Below, one piece after another: positions 27,895 to 38,012 of a stretch of DNA of 64,000 nt. The DNA comes from Bacteroidaceae bacterium (GTDB taxonomy: Bacteria; Bacteroidota; Bacteroidia; Bacteroidales; Bacteroidaceae). Every line of letters starts with the position of its first letter. Position 1 is the first letter of the stretch. Location of the stretch: contig JAFTXN010000002.1 of assembly GCA_017461605.1 (NCBI GenBank), positions 124,001-188,000 on the forward strand, given 5' to 3'. Below the pieces are notes generated by a model. It searched no databases and was not told the DNA's origin. It saw only the letters and a program-made list of their open reading frames with translations. Both the position numbers and the translations under genes were made by a program.

Positions 27895-28437
27895 TTACAC
27901 GCCGGTGGTGTCCTGCGTGTAGTCCTTGGTGATGTCCACCACTCCTGCAGGTGTGATGGTCACGATGAAGATGGGACCGCTGTCGCTGCCGGGCTTGCCG
28001 AGCTGGGCGCCAAACAGCACGTTCTCACCCTCGATGCGATCGAAGGCGATGCCTTGCAGCACGCATTGCTTGCGGTCGTCGGCCGTGAGGAAGTCGAGGA
28101 AGGCTTCCTTGGTGAAGCGACGGCTGAACATGGGGGCATCGTCGCGGCGAATGTCTATCTGCACATGGTTGTCCAAGCAAGGATTGCCGGCATCGTCGGT
28201 CACGGTAGGCAACTCGCTATCGGCTTCGCGGCGAATGTCGATGTTGTATTTGTGTCCGCCTGCATGTTGCTCCGTCTGGTAGCTCCAAGGAGCATCCGCG
28301 CCTTCGGGCGCAGGGCTGGTGGCTGGCTCGGCGGTGGCTGTAGTGTCGATGGAGGTGCCGGAGGCTTGTTCGGACTTGTTGCCGCAAGCCGCAAGCAGCG
28401 GGAGGGCAAGTGCGAGAATGAGAGATGTCTTTTTCAT
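27895..28437 (-). CDS. lipoprotein of unknown function (possibly DUF4738)
   Basis: About 180 residues from the ATG at 28437. The start is set by the lipobox: MKKTSLILALALPLLAACG, Cys near residue 18. An upstream in-frame ATG (28527) would cross the promoter. A Ser/Thr/Ala/Pro-rich linker is followed by a compact domain with DNHVQIDIRRDDAPMFSRRFTKEAF and a C-terminal GPIFIVTITPAGVVDITKDY. It resembles DUF4738 lipoproteins of Bacteroidales in size and layout, but I cannot confirm this. Divergent from the C11 peptidase gene. Confidence 0.72.
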   Translation of the reverse strand: MKKTSLILALALPLLAACGNKSEQASGTSIDTTATAEPATSPAPEGADAPWSYQTEQHAGGHKYNIDIRREADSELPTVTDDAGNPCLDNHVQIDIRRDDAPMFSRRFTKEAFLDFLTADDRKQCVLQGIAFDRIEGENVLFGAQLGKPGSDSGPIFIVTITPAGVVDITKDYTQDTTGV

Positions 28438-28524
28438 AATATCAAGTTTGTTGCATGGGTTCGTATGCCCCGATGGCATGATTTTTCGGCGGATTTTGGC
28501 ATCGCGTATCGGCTTCGGGACGGA

Positions 28525-28532
28525 CAAAAGTA
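28525..28532 (-). promoter_or_regulatory. -7 promoter element of the lipoprotein gene
   Basis: TACTTTTG on the minus strand, in the intergenic region shared with the divergent peptidase gene. Confidence 0.45.
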
Positions 28533-28553
28533 GGTATTTTCTGTAACATTGCC

Positions 28554-28561
28554 TATTTTTG
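28554..28561 (+). promoter_or_regulatory. -7 promoter element of the C11 peptidase gene
   Basis: TATTTTTG, 19-26 bp before the ATG at 28580; no clear -33 TTTG. Confidence 0.45.
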
Positions 28562-28579
28562 CGACAAATTTACGAAGCT

Positions 28580-29962
28580 ATGAAGAGGATACAGATGCGA
28601 TGGAACATGTGGAGCGCCCTGCTCGCAGGGTGGTGTCTGGCTTTGGCATTGTCGGGATGTCGTGATGCGGAAACCGACACCGATGAGGTGCAGATGCAGG
28701 GGCAACGCACGGTGTTGGTCTATATGGCAGCAGAAAATTCGATGCAGGAGGGCTATGGCGCTGACGGACTGGGGCAGCACCACAAGGACTCGGCCGAACT
28801 GGTGCGTGGCAGCAAGAGTCTGCTGAAGCACAACAGGTTGTTGATGTTCGTGGACGACAAGTCGGCCCCGCGCCTCTATCTGCTGACCGCTTCCGACAAA
28901 GCTCCCCGACTGGTGCGTACGTGGACGGACGATGTGTGCAGCACCTCGCCCGACGTGCTGCGCGATGTGCTCAATTGGGTGGCCGAACACTATCCTTCGC
29001 GTGAATATGGATTAGTGATGTGGAGCCACGGCACAGGGTGGCTTCCGTCGACCAACAAGGATTATGGCAGCACCATCGCAGAAGCACGCAGGAGTGAGGC
29101 CACGCCTTCAGGGAAGAAGAATGAAACTTCGGCCGTGTCGCTCCATGCCTGGGGCATCGACGTGGGGACCGACGGCGTGGGCGACAAGACAGCGGACGGC
29201 AGCTGGGGTGCGCAGATGGACGTGGCAGATATGGCTCAGGCCATTGCGCAGTCAAGGATGGGACATCTGAAGTACATTTTTTTTGACGCATGCCTGATGC
29301 AGAGCGTTGAGACATGCTATGCCTTGCGCGAGGTGACCGACTATGTGGTGGCTTCGCCCATCTCGACACCGATGGCCGGTGCCGACTACGAAGGAGCAGT
29401 GCGCAAAGGGCTTTTCAGTGCCGATCCGGCAGACATCGCGCGTACCTATTTCGCAGCAGCCACCGACCCCGATCGGCAGCGCGAGGAGTACGACGATTTC
29501 GGGATGGTCATTTCGGTGGTGCGCACCGACCGCCTGCCGGCATTGGCTGAGGCAGTGAAGACAGCCCTGCCGCTCACACCGCTCTGCAAGCGCGAAAGTC
29601 CTGATATGAACGGGGTGCTCAATTATGCACACTATGCTTACAAGTACGATTATCGCCCTCACAACTACGACGCGGCCTGTGTGTTGCGTCATCTGTTGCC
29701 GGCTGGGAGCAGCGAGTTGGAGGCGTGCCTCGCGACCTTGAACGAGGCGGTGGTATGTCGCTTGGCTACGGACGAATTTTGGATTGGCAGTTGGTCGGGC
29801 AACCAGTCGGTGGATGCCGAAGCCTTTTGCGGACTTGCCATGTTTGTTCCGCAACAGGTGTATGCGTCCAATGCCAAGTATTGTTCGCATGGTAATCTCA
29901 ACGAAGCGTTTGCCACAACGGCTTGGTACGGTGCCGCAGGTTGGGCATCGACCGGATGGTGA
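28580..29962 (+). CDS. clostripain-related cysteine peptidase (family C11), lipoprotein
   Basis: About 460 residues from the ATG at 28580; a TTG 21 bp upstream overlaps the -7 element. The lipobox LALALSGC predicts surface or periplasmic anchoring. The C11 fold is shown by TVLVYMAAENSM, the catalytic His in YGLVMWSHGTGWLP and the catalytic Cys in IFFDACLMQSVETCYAL. The C-terminal half (DFGMVISVVRTDRLPALAEA onward) matches the family's accessory domain. Likely Arg- or Lys-directed cleavage by analogy with clostripain. Confidence 0.88.
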   Translation: MKRIQMRWNMWSALLAGWCLALALSGCRDAETDTDEVQMQGQRTVLVYMAAENSMQEGYGADGLGQHHKDSAELVRGSKSLLKHNRLLMFVDDKSAPRLYLLTASDKAPRLVRTWTDDVCSTSPDVLRDVLNWVAEHYPSREYGLVMWSHGTGWLPSTNKDYGSTIAEARRSEATPSGKKNETSAVSLHAWGIDVGTDGVGDKTADGSWGAQMDVADMAQAIAQSRMGHLKYIFFDACLMQSVETCYALREVTDYVVASPISTPMAGADYEGAVRKGLFSADPADIARTYFAAATDPDRQREEYDDFGMVISVVRTDRLPALAEAVKTALPLTPLCKRESPDMNGVLNYAHYAYKYDYRPHNYDAACVLRHLLPAGSSELEACLATLNEAVVCRLATDEFWIGSWSGNQSVDAEAFCGLAMFVPQQVYASNAKYCSHGNLNEAFATTAWYGAAGWASTGW

Positions 29963-30001
29963 TGCAGAGGGCTTTCAGGAGATGTGAACCCTCGGATGTG
30001 T

Positions 30002-30048
30002 AAACAAAAGAAGCCGGCCGAATGGGAGCTTTCCCATTCGGCCGGCTT
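30002..30048 (-). terminator. bidirectional terminator between the C11 peptidase and secA
   Basis: A perfect 17-bp stem (30011-30027 with 30032-30048) with a 4-nt loop. The T-rich tail (CTTTTGTTTA) is on the minus strand, favouring secA termination; the plus-strand gene ends 48 bp before it. Confidence 0.85.
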
Positions 30049-30094
30049 GCTGATTGTGTCTGTATTTTTGTGCAGTGCAACGTGCTGTTTTCCG

Positions 30095-33000
30095 TTACAC
30101 CAGTCCGCGACCGTGACACTGCTTAAACTTCTTGCCACTGCCGCAAGGACATGGGTCGTTGCGTCCGGGCAACTTGTCCTTCACGATGGGCTGCTGTGTC
30201 TGCTGCTCACGTGTGTCGTGATTGCGAGCCTCGGCCTGTTCGTTGCTTTCGCGGCCTGCGCCATCGAGGCTGTCGTGTTGCTCGGTGTATTGCTGCTGTG
30301 TGCGCTGCTCGGGGCCGGCATCACGAACGTCGGCCGGACCTTGCATCGGGATGTGTCCGCGCATCAGCGTTGCCACGGTGGAGTTGTTGATGCGGTTGAC
30401 CATTTTGTCGAACAACTTCACACTTTCCAACTTGAAGATGAGCAACGGATCCTTCTGCTCGTAACTGGCGTTCTGTACCGACTTCTTGAGTTCGTCAAGT
30501 TCGCGTAGGTTTTCTTTCCAAGCATCGTCGATGTTGTGCAGGAGGATGGCTTTCTCAAAGTCGCGTACCACAGCACGGCTCTCGCTCTCATAAGCGTCCT
30601 TTAGGTTGGTGCGAATGTTGTACACCAGTTTGCCGTCGGAGATTGGCACAAGGATGTTCTCGTACTGTTGACTTTGCTTTTCGTACACCTCGCGGATAAC
30701 CGGCATCGCCACTTCTGCCAAGCGCTCGATGCGACGGCGGAAACCGTCCATCGCAGCCTGGAATGCCTGCTCGTAGAGGTCTTCGCGGCGCTTGCTGTCG
30801 AACTCTTGCTCCGTGAAGGGTACTTCGATGGCCATGATGTCCAGGAATTGGCGGCGGCAGTCCTCAAAGTCGCCCGTCGAGATGATATTCACGCAGCGGT
30901 CCCAAATCATGTTTGAGATGTCCATGCCGATGCGTTCGCCCATGAGTGCGTGGCGACGCTTCTCGTAGATAACGGTGCGCTGCTTGTTCATCACATCGTC
31001 GTACTCCAATAGGCGTTTACGGATACCGAAGTTGTTTTCTTCCACCTTCTTTTGGGCGCGCTCAATGCTGTTGTTGATCATTTTGGCTTCAATCATTTCG
31101 CCTTCCTTAAAGCCGAGCTTGTCCATGACGCGGGCAATTCGTTCGCTGGCGAAGAGACGCATGAGTTGGTCCTCCAAAGATACGAAGAACACACTCGAAC
31201 CCGGGTCACCCTGACGGCCGGCGCGACCACGCAACTGGCGGTCTACACGACGGCTCTCGTGACGCTCTGTACCGATGATGGCCAAGCCGCCGGCTTCCTT
31301 CACCTCGGGCGTGAGCTTGATGTCGGTTCCGCGACCTGCCATGTTGGTGGCGATGGTTACGGCACCCAAGAGGCGCTCTTCTTCGCGGATTTCGCCTTGT
31401 TCCACGTTGCGTCCCTTCTGTTGAGCCTCTGCTTCCACATTCTCCCAGTGGCGCTGGGCAGTGGCGCGGTCAGTGAAGGCTTCGCCGTCGGGACAAGCGT
31501 ACACTTTTCCAAGCGTGCTTTGGCCGGCCAGGGCCACGATGTCGGCTTCGCGCTGGTGCAGTTTGGCATTCAGCACTTGGTGCGGAATTTTTCGCATCTG
31601 CAACATGCGGCTCAGCAGCTCGCTGACGTCAACGCTCGTTGTACCGACCAGAACGGGGCGGCCTGCGATGCGCATCTTTTCGATCTCGTCGATGACAGCT
31701 GCATACTTCTCGCGCTTCGTTTTGTAAACGCGGTCGTTCATGTCGTTGCGTGCTATCGGACGATTGGTCGGTATCTCTACAACATCGAGCTTATAGATGT
31801 TCCAGAATTCGCCGGCTTCGGTGATGGCCGTACCGGTCATTCCGGAAAGTTTGTGATACATTCGGAAGTAGTTCTGCAAGGTGATGGTGGCAAACGTCTG
31901 TGTAGCCGCCTCGACCTTGACGTGCTCTTTGGCTTCCACGGCTTGGTGCAGACCATCGCTCCAACGGCGTCCTTCCATGATACGACCGGTCTGCTCGTCC
32001 ACGATCTTCACTTGCCCGTCTATCACCACATACTCCTCATTGATGCGGAACATGGTGTAGGCTTTCAGCAATTGCAAGATGGTGTGTACGCGCTCACTCT
32101 TGACGGCGTAATCGGCCAATATCTGGTCTTTGCGAGCCAGCTTGTCTTCTTCGGGAATGCTTGCGTCGGCTTCGAGCGCAGAGAGTTCGGCTGTGATGTC
32201 GGGCAGAACGAACAGTTGGTCGTCGTTCACCTGTTTGGCCAACCATGCGTTACCCTTGTCCGTCAAGTCTACCGAATGCAACTTCTCGTCGACAACAAAG
32301 TAGAGGGGCTCTACGGCTTCGGGCATGCGCTTGTTGTTGTTCTCCATATAGATCTCTTCCGTCTTGAGCATGCCGGCCTTGATTCCTTGTTCGGAGAGGA
32401 ACTTGATAAGCGGATTGTTCTTAGGCAATGCCTTGTGTGAGCGGAACAGCTGAAGGAATCCCTCTTCTTGCTTCTTCTTGTCGTCGGAATGGATAAGGGT
32501 TTTGGCTTCTGCCAGATACTGTGTGGCCAGTTGGCGCTGCACTCCCACGAGTTTCTCCACCAAAGGCTGATATTGTTCGAAGAGCTGGTCATCGCCTTTG
32601 GGCACGGGGCCGGAGATGATAAGCGGTGTGCGGGCATCGTCAATCAGCACCGAGTCGACCTCGTCGACGATGGCGTAATTGTGCTTGCGCTGTACCAAAT
32701 CGGAGGGAGACATTGCCATGTTGTCGCGCAGGTAGTCGAAACCAAATTCATTGTTTGTACCGAATGTGATGTCGGCTTGATAAGCGCGGCGGCGTGCTTC
32801 CGAATTCGGCTGGTGCTTGTCGATGCAATCGACGCTCAGACCGTGGAACATGTAGAGCGGACCCATCCATTCGGAGTCGCGCTTGGCCAGATAGTCGTTC
32901 ACCGTTACGACGTGAACGCCATTGCCTGTGAGGGCGTTGAGGAACACCGGCAGAGTGGCTACGAGGGTTTTACCTTCACCCGTTGCCATTTCGGCGATTT

Positions 33001-33556
33001 TTCCTTGGTGAAGCACAACGCCGCCGAAGAGCTGCACATCATAGTGCACCATGTTCCAAAGCGTGTCGTTGCCACCTGCAATCCAGTGGTTCTGATAGAT
33101 GGCCTTGTCGTCCTCGATGCGGACAAAGTCGTGAGTCGCTGCCAAATCGCGGTCGAAGTCGGTAGCAGTTACCACAATCTCTTCGTTTTCCGTAAAGCGG
33201 CGTGCCGTTTCTTTCACAATGGCGAAGGCATCGGGCAGAGCGTCTGTGAGTGCTTCTTCGTAGCGTTCAAGCACTTCTTTCTCGAGTTTGTCGATCTGAT
33301 TGAAGATTACTTCGCGATCTTCCAGGGGAGTGCTTTCAATTTTAGCCTTGAGGGCCTCGATTTTCTCCTTGATGTTGTCGGCTGAGCCTTGGATGGCTGT
33401 TTGCAGCGACTTGGTCTTGGCGCGCAGGCCGTCGTTGTCCAGGGCTTCAATAGCCGGGTAGGCATTCTTAACCTTTTCGACCCACGGCTGAATCTGCTTC
33501 ATGTCGCGTGTGGACTTGTTGCCGAAAAGTTTGCTTAGGATTGCATTGATATCCAT
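30095..33556 (-). CDS. secA: preprotein translocase ATPase SecA
   Basis: Motor that drives unfolded preproteins through SecYEG. 1153 residues, longer than E. coli SecA (901) because of insertions that I believe are typical of Bacteroidetes. The Walker A motif ATGEGKT is at 191-197, followed by [12 protein letters not shown] (Walker B) and the preprotein cross-linking domain. Helicase motifs [16 protein letters not shown] and [13 protein letters not shown] follow. A linker rich in Gln/Glu precedes the SEC-C zinc finger [17 protein letters not shown] at the C-terminus. It lies 82 bp after the phosphodiesterase-like gene on the same strand. Confidence 0.98.
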   Translation of the reverse strand: MDINAILSKLFGNKSTRDMKQIQPWVEKVKNAYPAIEALDNDGLRAKTKSLQTAIQGSADNIKEKIEALKAKIESTPLEDREVIFNQIDKLEKEVLERYEEALTDALPDAFAIVKETARRFTENEEIVVTATDFDRDLAATHDFVRIEDDKAIYQNHWIAGGNDTLWNMVHYDVQLFGGVVLHQGKIAEMATGEGKTLVATLPVFLNALTGNGVHVVTVNDYLAKRDSEWMGPLYMFHGLSVDCIDKHQPNSEARRRAYQADITFGTNNEFGFDYLRDNMAMSPSDLVQRKHNYAIVDEVDSVLIDDARTPLIISGPVPKGDDQLFEQYQPLVEKLVGVQRQLATQYLAEAKTLIHSDDKKKQEEGFLQLFRSHKALPKNNPLIKFLSEQGIKAGMLKTEEIYMENNNKRMPEAVEPLYFVVDEKLHSVDLTDKGNAWLAKQVNDDQLFVLPDITAELSALEADASIPEEDKLARKDQILADYAVKSERVHTILQLLKAYTMFRINEEYVVIDGQVKIVDEQTGRIMEGRRWSDGLHQAVEAKEHVKVEAATQTFATITLQNYFRMYHKLSGMTGTAITEAGEFWNIYKLDVVEIPTNRPIARNDMNDRVYKTKREKYAAVIDEIEKMRIAGRPVLVGTTSVDVSELLSRMLQMRKIPHQVLNAKLHQREADIVALAGQSTLGKVYACPDGEAFTDRATAQRHWENVEAEAQQKGRNVEQGEIREEERLLGAVTIATNMAGRGTDIKLTPEVKEAGGLAIIGTERHESRRVDRQLRGRAGRQGDPGSSVFFVSLEDQLMRLFASERIARVMDKLGFKEGEMIEAKMINNSIERAQKKVEENNFGIRKRLLEYDDVMNKQRTVIYEKRRHALMGERIGMDISNMIWDRCVNIISTGDFEDCRRQFLDIMAIEVPFTEQEFDSKRREDLYEQAFQAAMDGFRRRIERLAEVAMPVIREVYEKQSQQYENILVPISDGKLVYNIRTNLKDAYESESRAVVRDFEKAILLHNIDDAWKENLRELDELKKSVQNASYEQKDPLLIFKLESVKLFDKMVNRINNSTVATLMRGHIPMQGPADVRDAGPEQRTQQQYTEQHDSLDGAGRESNEQAEARNHDTREQQTQQPIVKDKLPGRNDPCPCGSGKKFKQCHGRGLV

Positions 33557-33638
33557 ATAGTATTTATTTTATTGTTTCTTGGGTTGATAATGATGTGTGA
33601 GGGGTGGGGGAGAAGCTGCTCGGCGCGATGGTTTTTCG

Positions 33639-35228
33639 TCAGAACAGCGGTGCCGTTCCGCAAGCATTGGGAGCGCGGATACGTATGGATTTGGAGATGG
33701 TCGGCGCAATGTGGTCCACGCTGACGGGCGTTTCCACTTTTGCGGGTGCCATTCCCGTTCCATAGAATATGATGGGGAAAGATATATACGACTCGCGTGA
33801 AAGTTTGTTCTCTTTGGTCAATTCGTTGACGCACCTCCAGCCGGGTGTGACCTCGACCATGATGTCTCCGGAGAAGCGCGGGTTGTATGCGTTCCGTATG
33901 CGGCTGATTCCGGGAGTCCAGGCGCCTTGCAGGAGTCGCTGCGAGGTGTATACGTCCTTGACGCCGCTGAGCGTAAGCAGGAAGTCCTGAGTTTGCTCCA
34001 GTATGTCGTTCATTCGGAGCTGCTTCTGCTCGATCAGGCGATGGTTCAGATAGATTTGGTTGCCGATGCAGGTCTCCACAAACTGTCCTTGCCCATGCAG
34101 GGCTACCAGATACATGTTCAGGAGTGCCGTGGCTCGCTGCATATCGAAAGTTCCGGAAGGAATGCGATATTTGCTCAAGTCTGCGCTCTCCTCGTCGGCA
34201 TATCCGGTCGAGGTCAGCACAAACAGCGCATTGTCGTGGCCCACTCTGTGCTCGATGGCGGCAATCAGGTCTGCCACGGCCTGATCCAGGCGTACGTAGA
34301 TGTCTTGCAGCTCTATGGGGGCGATGTCCACGGGTTGGTGGCGGAAATTTCCGGCATAGAACGTCACAGCCATATAGTCCGTGAAGGCATCTACGCCCAC
34401 AGCGGTGCCGCGCAGACACGCCTTGACCATTTCTACCACTTCCTGATTGACAAATCCGCTCGTGAGGTACGAACTGAAGCGGTCGTCGCCCTTGAATTTA
34501 TGCTTGAAGGGGGCATGCTGTTCGCCCGAGAGGAAATAGCTGAAGTTGCCCACCAATTCCGAACTCGGGTGCCACACGGTTGCTTTCAGCCTTTGGTCGA
34601 TGCCGAAGCGCTCGTTGTAAGTCGATACCCAGGAGGGGAGGGAGGAGGTGTAGTATTGCGAAGTGCTCCACAGGCCCGTGCGTTCGTCTATCCACAAGGC
34701 GGCATCGGCGGCATGGCCTGCGCTGAGCACCGCAGCCTCTCTGAAGGGTGCTATGCTGTAGACGGCGGCTTTTCCCTCAGTGGCCACTTTCAGCTCGTCG
34801 CCTATGGTCGACGCGCCCAGGTGTCGGGGAGACGTGCCGTCCGTTGTGCCGATTCCCGGATAGGTCGGGTCGTCCACGCAAAACATCGGGCGAAGCGTGG
34901 TGCGGTCCATCCATTTTTGCGCAATGATTCCGTGTCCCGACGGAGGCACTCCCGTAGCAACTGTGGCCGTGGCCGAAGCCCGGTCAGGCTTTATCATGGG
35001 GTATTCAGCCTGTGTGTACACACGTCCGTCCTCCATCAAGCGTCTGAAGCCCTCATTGCCATATAGCGGCATGAAGGCATTGAGATAGTCCGTGCGGAGC
35101 TGATCGATCAGGATATTGACCACCACTTTGGGAATGGCATTGCCGGAAGTACCGGCCGCCTCGGCAGTTCCCAGGGCGGTCAGTGCTGCAAGCAACGACA
35201 GGAGAAAGTGGTTCTTTCCGGAATTCAT
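33639..35228 (-). CDS. alkaline phosphatase superfamily protein (type I phosphodiesterase/PafA-like), possibly degenerate
   Basis: 529 residues with a signal peptide ending near AEAA. The N-terminal metal Asp (VNILIDQLRTDYL) and the segment PDRASATATVATGVPPSGHGI mark the phosphodiesterase/nucleotide pyrophosphatase branch. The usual C-terminal metal motifs are weak: where a DHG-type motif is expected the sequence reads VLTSTGYADE, and no clear DxxxH pair is seen. It may therefore be a specialised or inactive member. The start overlaps the stop of the DUF4105 gene by 4 bp, so the two are probably cotranscribed. Confidence 0.8.
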   Translation of the reverse strand: MNSGKNHFLLSLLAALTALGTAEAAGTSGNAIPKVVVNILIDQLRTDYLNAFMPLYGNEGFRRLMEDGRVYTQAEYPMIKPDRASATATVATGVPPSGHGIIAQKWMDRTTLRPMFCVDDPTYPGIGTTDGTSPRHLGASTIGDELKVATEGKAAVYSIAPFREAAVLSAGHAADAALWIDERTGLWSTSQYYTSSLPSWVSTYNERFGIDQRLKATVWHPSSELVGNFSYFLSGEQHAPFKHKFKGDDRFSSYLTSGFVNQEVVEMVKACLRGTAVGVDAFTDYMAVTFYAGNFRHQPVDIAPIELQDIYVRLDQAVADLIAAIEHRVGHDNALFVLTSTGYADEESADLSKYRIPSGTFDMQRATALLNMYLVALHGQGQFVETCIGNQIYLNHRLIEQKQLRMNDILEQTQDFLLTLSGVKDVYTSQRLLQGAWTPGISRIRNAYNPRFSGDIMVEVTPGWRCVNELTKENKLSRESYISFPIIFYGTGMAPAKVETPVSVDHIAPTISKSIRIRAPNACGTAPLF

Positions 35229-36421
35229 TGGTTTCGTTGTCCTATATTAATAAATGTACGGGCACATGCACGCATAAGCAAAACCGATGCCAAAGCCCAT
35301 ACAGCCGTGGGAAAATGTTGCACTCCCATGCAGCCGATGATGCAGAAGAGGAGCATAACTCCCATCAGCACGGGCGAATAGAGGTCGCGCTTCCCGTGTC
35401 GTGTGCGCCATATTTGCAGGGGCAGCCATAGCAGTGGCAGAGGGTTCAGCCACATCACCAGCCAGTTGCTTCCCACTGCCGGATGTTCGGAGCAGCAGAA
35501 GAGCAGTGCGATGATGCATCCGGCACCTCCTTGCAGCACTGTCAGCACGATGTCGAGCGTGTTGCCGGCTTTTCCGATGCGCTTTCGGCGCCATTCGTGC
35601 CATGTGCAGACACAGGTGAGCACCATCAGCAGCAGTACTGTCATGTTGGGGGTGATGGCAGTGCTTTTGTCGGTCATCGGTCGCATCACGGGATAGCGAA
35701 ATGTCTCTTTCACCAATGGCCGTTCGCTGCCGTCGCTTCGCAGCACCACGGCAGCCGCCATGTAGTCCTCTGCATGTGCCGGTGCGAACATCTCTCCTTT
35801 TCGGTCAAGCAGAGTGTCGGTCTCAGCTCCCAGTAGCAGGTCGTTGCCGAACGAGCTCCAAGGATGCTCCGCCGTAAGCCCGTGGATGATGTCGCGGAAG
35901 GTGCTGTTGGGCGCATGCTCTGTGGTGTAGTGCACTGTGCCCTTCACGCATTGCTCGATGCGTTCGATGGCTCGTGTGGTGCAGTTGTCGCTCATGAAGT
36001 TGTAGCGATACCCCCTGTTCTCCGGCCGTGCATTTTCGCGCAGTGCGCTGTCCAACTGTTCGGCCTCGTTGACCGTGAGGTCAAGCACCTGTTCGTCCAC
36101 ATACCGCCCGTTCATCACGTACGAAGCAACGAACGGCTCAAAGGGCGCCACGCCCAGTTCGTAGTCTGTGCGCCCCATGATGAAGTTCCACACAAAGTGC
36201 GGTTTCTTCGAGTCGAACATGCCGTAATTGTACACGCAATCCGTCCCCGTACGCAGGTTTTGTACGCGGATGGCCGTATGTCCGTAGAACGAATAAGCCT
36301 CGTTGCCGGGTGCACACGTCAGCAGGCTCACCTTCAGTGAGTCGTTGGTTGCGTTCGCCGGGAGGTAAACAATCATGGCCACCAATGCCAAGGCGATACG
36401 CAAAAGGTGTTCAATTCTCAC
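35225..36421 (-). CDS. DUF4105 (Lnb N-terminal periplasmic domain) membrane protein
   Basis: 398 residues. A signal peptide is followed by a DUF4105 domain: LKVSLLTCAPGNEAYSFYGH, VYNYGMFDSKKPHFVWNFIMGR and NRGYRYNFMSDNCTTRAIERI, with a conserved His and Cys suggestive of a papain-like or NlpC-like fold. The C-terminal third has four or five hydrophobic segments. DUF4105 is known from the N-terminal region of the Lnb lipoprotein acyltransferase family, but the activity here is untested. Its promoter lies in an array of ~85-bp repeats. Confidence 0.85.
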   Translation of the reverse strand: MRIEHLLRIALALVAMIVYLPANATNDSLKVSLLTCAPGNEAYSFYGHTAIRVQNLRTGTDCVYNYGMFDSKKPHFVWNFIMGRTDYELGVAPFEPFVASYVMNGRYVDEQVLDLTVNEAEQLDSALRENARPENRGYRYNFMSDNCTTRAIERIEQCVKGTVHYTTEHAPNSTFRDIIHGLTAEHPWSSFGNDLLLGAETDTLLDRKGEMFAPAHAEDYMAAAVVLRSDGSERPLVKETFRYPVMRPMTDKSTAITPNMTVLLLMVLTCVCTWHEWRRKRIGKAGNTLDIVLTVLQGGAGCIIALLFCCSEHPAVGSNWLVMWLNPLPLLWLPLQIWRTRHGKRDLYSPVLMGVMLLFCIIGCMGVQHFPTAVWALASVLLMRACARTFINIGQRNQ

Positions 36422-36440
36422 AATATATTGTATGACCCTG

Positions 36441-36472
36441 CAAAGTTAGTGCAAGGCGAGTGAAAAGCCAAA
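36441..36472 (-). promoter_or_regulatory. promoter of the DUF4105 gene, carried on an ~85-bp repeat unit
   Basis: Minus-strand -33 TTTG (36469-36472), 20-bp spacer, -7 TAACTTTG (36441-36448), about 20 bp before the start. The spacer has the repeat core CACTCGCCTTGCAC. Confidence 0.72.
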
Positions 36473-36903
36473 CTTGTTTGAGCTTTTCCGAGCCGCAGCC
36501 TAACTTGAACCAAACAAAGAGAGGAAAAAGTTAGTGCAAGGCGAGTGAAAAGCCAAATAAATTTGGCACTCCGCTCGCCTTGCACTATCTTTCGCTCTGC
36601 GCAAGATAGGCTTCGGCTCGGGAGAAAAAGCTGAAAACTACATTTTCGCTTTGTTCTCCGCTCGCCTTGCGCTACTTTCGCTCTGCGCAAGATAGGCTGC
36701 GGCTCGGAAATAAAAGAAAGCTTACAGCCTCTCTTTGTACTTCGCTCGCCTTGCACTACTTTCGCTCTGCGCAAGATAGGCTGCGGCTCGGAAATAAAAG
36801 AAAGCTTACAGACTTTCTTTGTATTTCACTCGCCTTGCACTACTTTCGCTTCGCGCAAGATAGGCTTCGGCTCGGGAGAAAAAGCTGAAAACTACATTTT
36901 CGC

Positions 36904-36934
36904 TTTGTTCTCCGCTCGCCTTGCACTATATTTG
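36904..36934 (+). promoter_or_regulatory. promoter of the SUMF1 gene, carried on an ~85-bp repeat unit
   Basis: -33 TTTG (36904-36907), 19-bp spacer, -7 TATATTTG (36927-36934), 25 bp before the ATG at 36959. It is the only direct unit of the array with an intact -7 element. Confidence 0.78.
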
Positions 36935-36958
36935 CTACCACATAATAAATCACATACC

Positions 36959-37843
36959 ATGAAACTACGAATTCTTCTCTGCCTTTTTGCCTTCTTCAGC
37001 ACCTTTGGTGTGTGGGAAGCGAGTGTCAGCGAGTTGTCGGCGCAGAGTGTCATACCGGGCCCGAAGCCGAAGCCGAAACCAAAACCCAAGCCCAAACCTC
37101 GTCCGGCGAAGCCTCGCCCCTCGAAGCCGAGTGCATCACAATCACGTACTGCCATTCTCAATCGCTTGGTAGCCAACATGGTCTACGTTGAGGGCGGTAC
37201 ATTTACTATGGGCGCCACTTCGGAGCAGGGTAACGATGCTTTGGATCGTGAGAAACCCGCTCATCAAGTAACGCTGAGCAGTTTCTACATAGGTAAGTAC
37301 GAAGTGACGCAAGCCGAGTGGGAAGCCGTGATGGGCAGCAATCCGTCACGTTTCAAAGGTGCAAATCTCCCTGTGGAATGTGTGAGTTGGTATGATTGTC
37401 AGGAGTTTATCCGCAAACTGAACGAACTGACGGGTAAGCAGTTCCGTCTGCCGACGGAAGCCGAATGGGAATATGCCGCTCGCGGCGGTAAGCGCAGCTA
37501 TGGTGAGAAGTATGCCGGAGGCAGCGATATCGCGAACGTGGCATGGTTTGTAGACAACAGTGGAAGCAAGACCCACCCCGTGGGACAGAAGCGTGGTAAC
37601 GAACTCGGGCTTTACGATATGTCGGGCAATGTATGGGAATGGTGTCAGGATTGGTATGACAGTTACAGCAGCAGTCCTCAGACGAACCCCACCGGTCCTG
37701 CAACTGGCCGCTTTCGTGTGTTGCGTGGGGGCTGTTGGATCAATATTGCGGGGCACTGCCGCCTCTCGAACCGCAACTTCTTCGTCCCCGACTACAGGCG
37801 CGACGGTCTCGGGCTGCGCCTTGCTCTCCCCAATTTACAATGA
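36959..37843 (+). CDS. SUMF1/formylglycine-generating-enzyme-like protein with Pro-Lys linker
   Basis: 294 residues from the ATG at 36959; an in-frame ATG 54 bp upstream lies inside the promoter. A signal peptide (LRILLCLFAFFSTFG) is followed by a Pro-Lys-rich linker at residues about 34-58 (PGPKPKPKPKPKPKP). The FGE/SUMF1 domain fills the rest: MVYVEGGTFTMGATSEQ, YEVTQAEWEAVMG, FRLPTEAEWEYAARGG, GLYDMSGNVWEWCQDWY and FRVLRGGCWINIAGHC. The paired cysteines of true sulfatase-modifying enzymes are not in the usual context, so this is probably a secreted lectin-like or lipoprotein-associated SUMF1 protein rather than an FGE. Confidence 0.82.
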   Translation: MKLRILLCLFAFFSTFGVWEASVSELSAQSVIPGPKPKPKPKPKPKPRPAKPRPSKPSASQSRTAILNRLVANMVYVEGGTFTMGATSEQGNDALDREKPAHQVTLSSFYIGKYEVTQAEWEAVMGSNPSRFKGANLPVECVSWYDCQEFIRKLNELTGKQFRLPTEAEWEYAARGGKRSYGEKYAGGSDIANVAWFVDNSGSKTHPVGQKRGNELGLYDMSGNVWEWCQDWYDSYSSSPQTNPTGPATGRFRVLRGGCWINIAGHCRLSNRNFFVPDYRRDGLGLRLALPNLQ

Positions 37844-37983
37844 AGACCTTCTAAGGAGAAAATGGCGAACGAAGAACGCCCGAAAGCACTCGGCCTGCCG
37901 ACAGAAGAGGGGCGAGAGCCTCAAGCCACGCCCGGACAAGGAGGCCGGCCGCCGGCGAAAATATCAAGAAAACGAAATTGCGA

Positions 37984-38012
37984 TGCCACCCCGCGGGGGG
38001 TGGCATTTTTTA
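37984..38012 (+). terminator. terminator downstream of the SUMF1 gene
   Basis: A 9-bp GC-rich stem (37984-37992 with 37997-38005) followed by six or seven Ts, 140 bp beyond the SUMF1 stop. The bases between hold a short open frame that runs through the hairpin and is not called. Confidence 0.85.

Larger units (their letters stand above)
36441..36934. repeat. array of ~85-bp promoter-bearing repeat units
   Basis: On the plus strand, the core CGCTCGCCTTGCACTA (or variants) starts at 36572, 36659, 36743, 36827 and 36913, intervals of 87, 84, 84 and 86 bp. Two inverted copies start at 36449 and 36534 (85 bp apart). The inverted and direct sets meet in a palindrome around 36534-36591. Each direct copy has TTTG followed 19-20 bp later by TA-CTTTC or TATATTTG. 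This fills the 537-bp gap between the divergent DUF4105 and SUMF1 genes. Confidence 0.88.
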
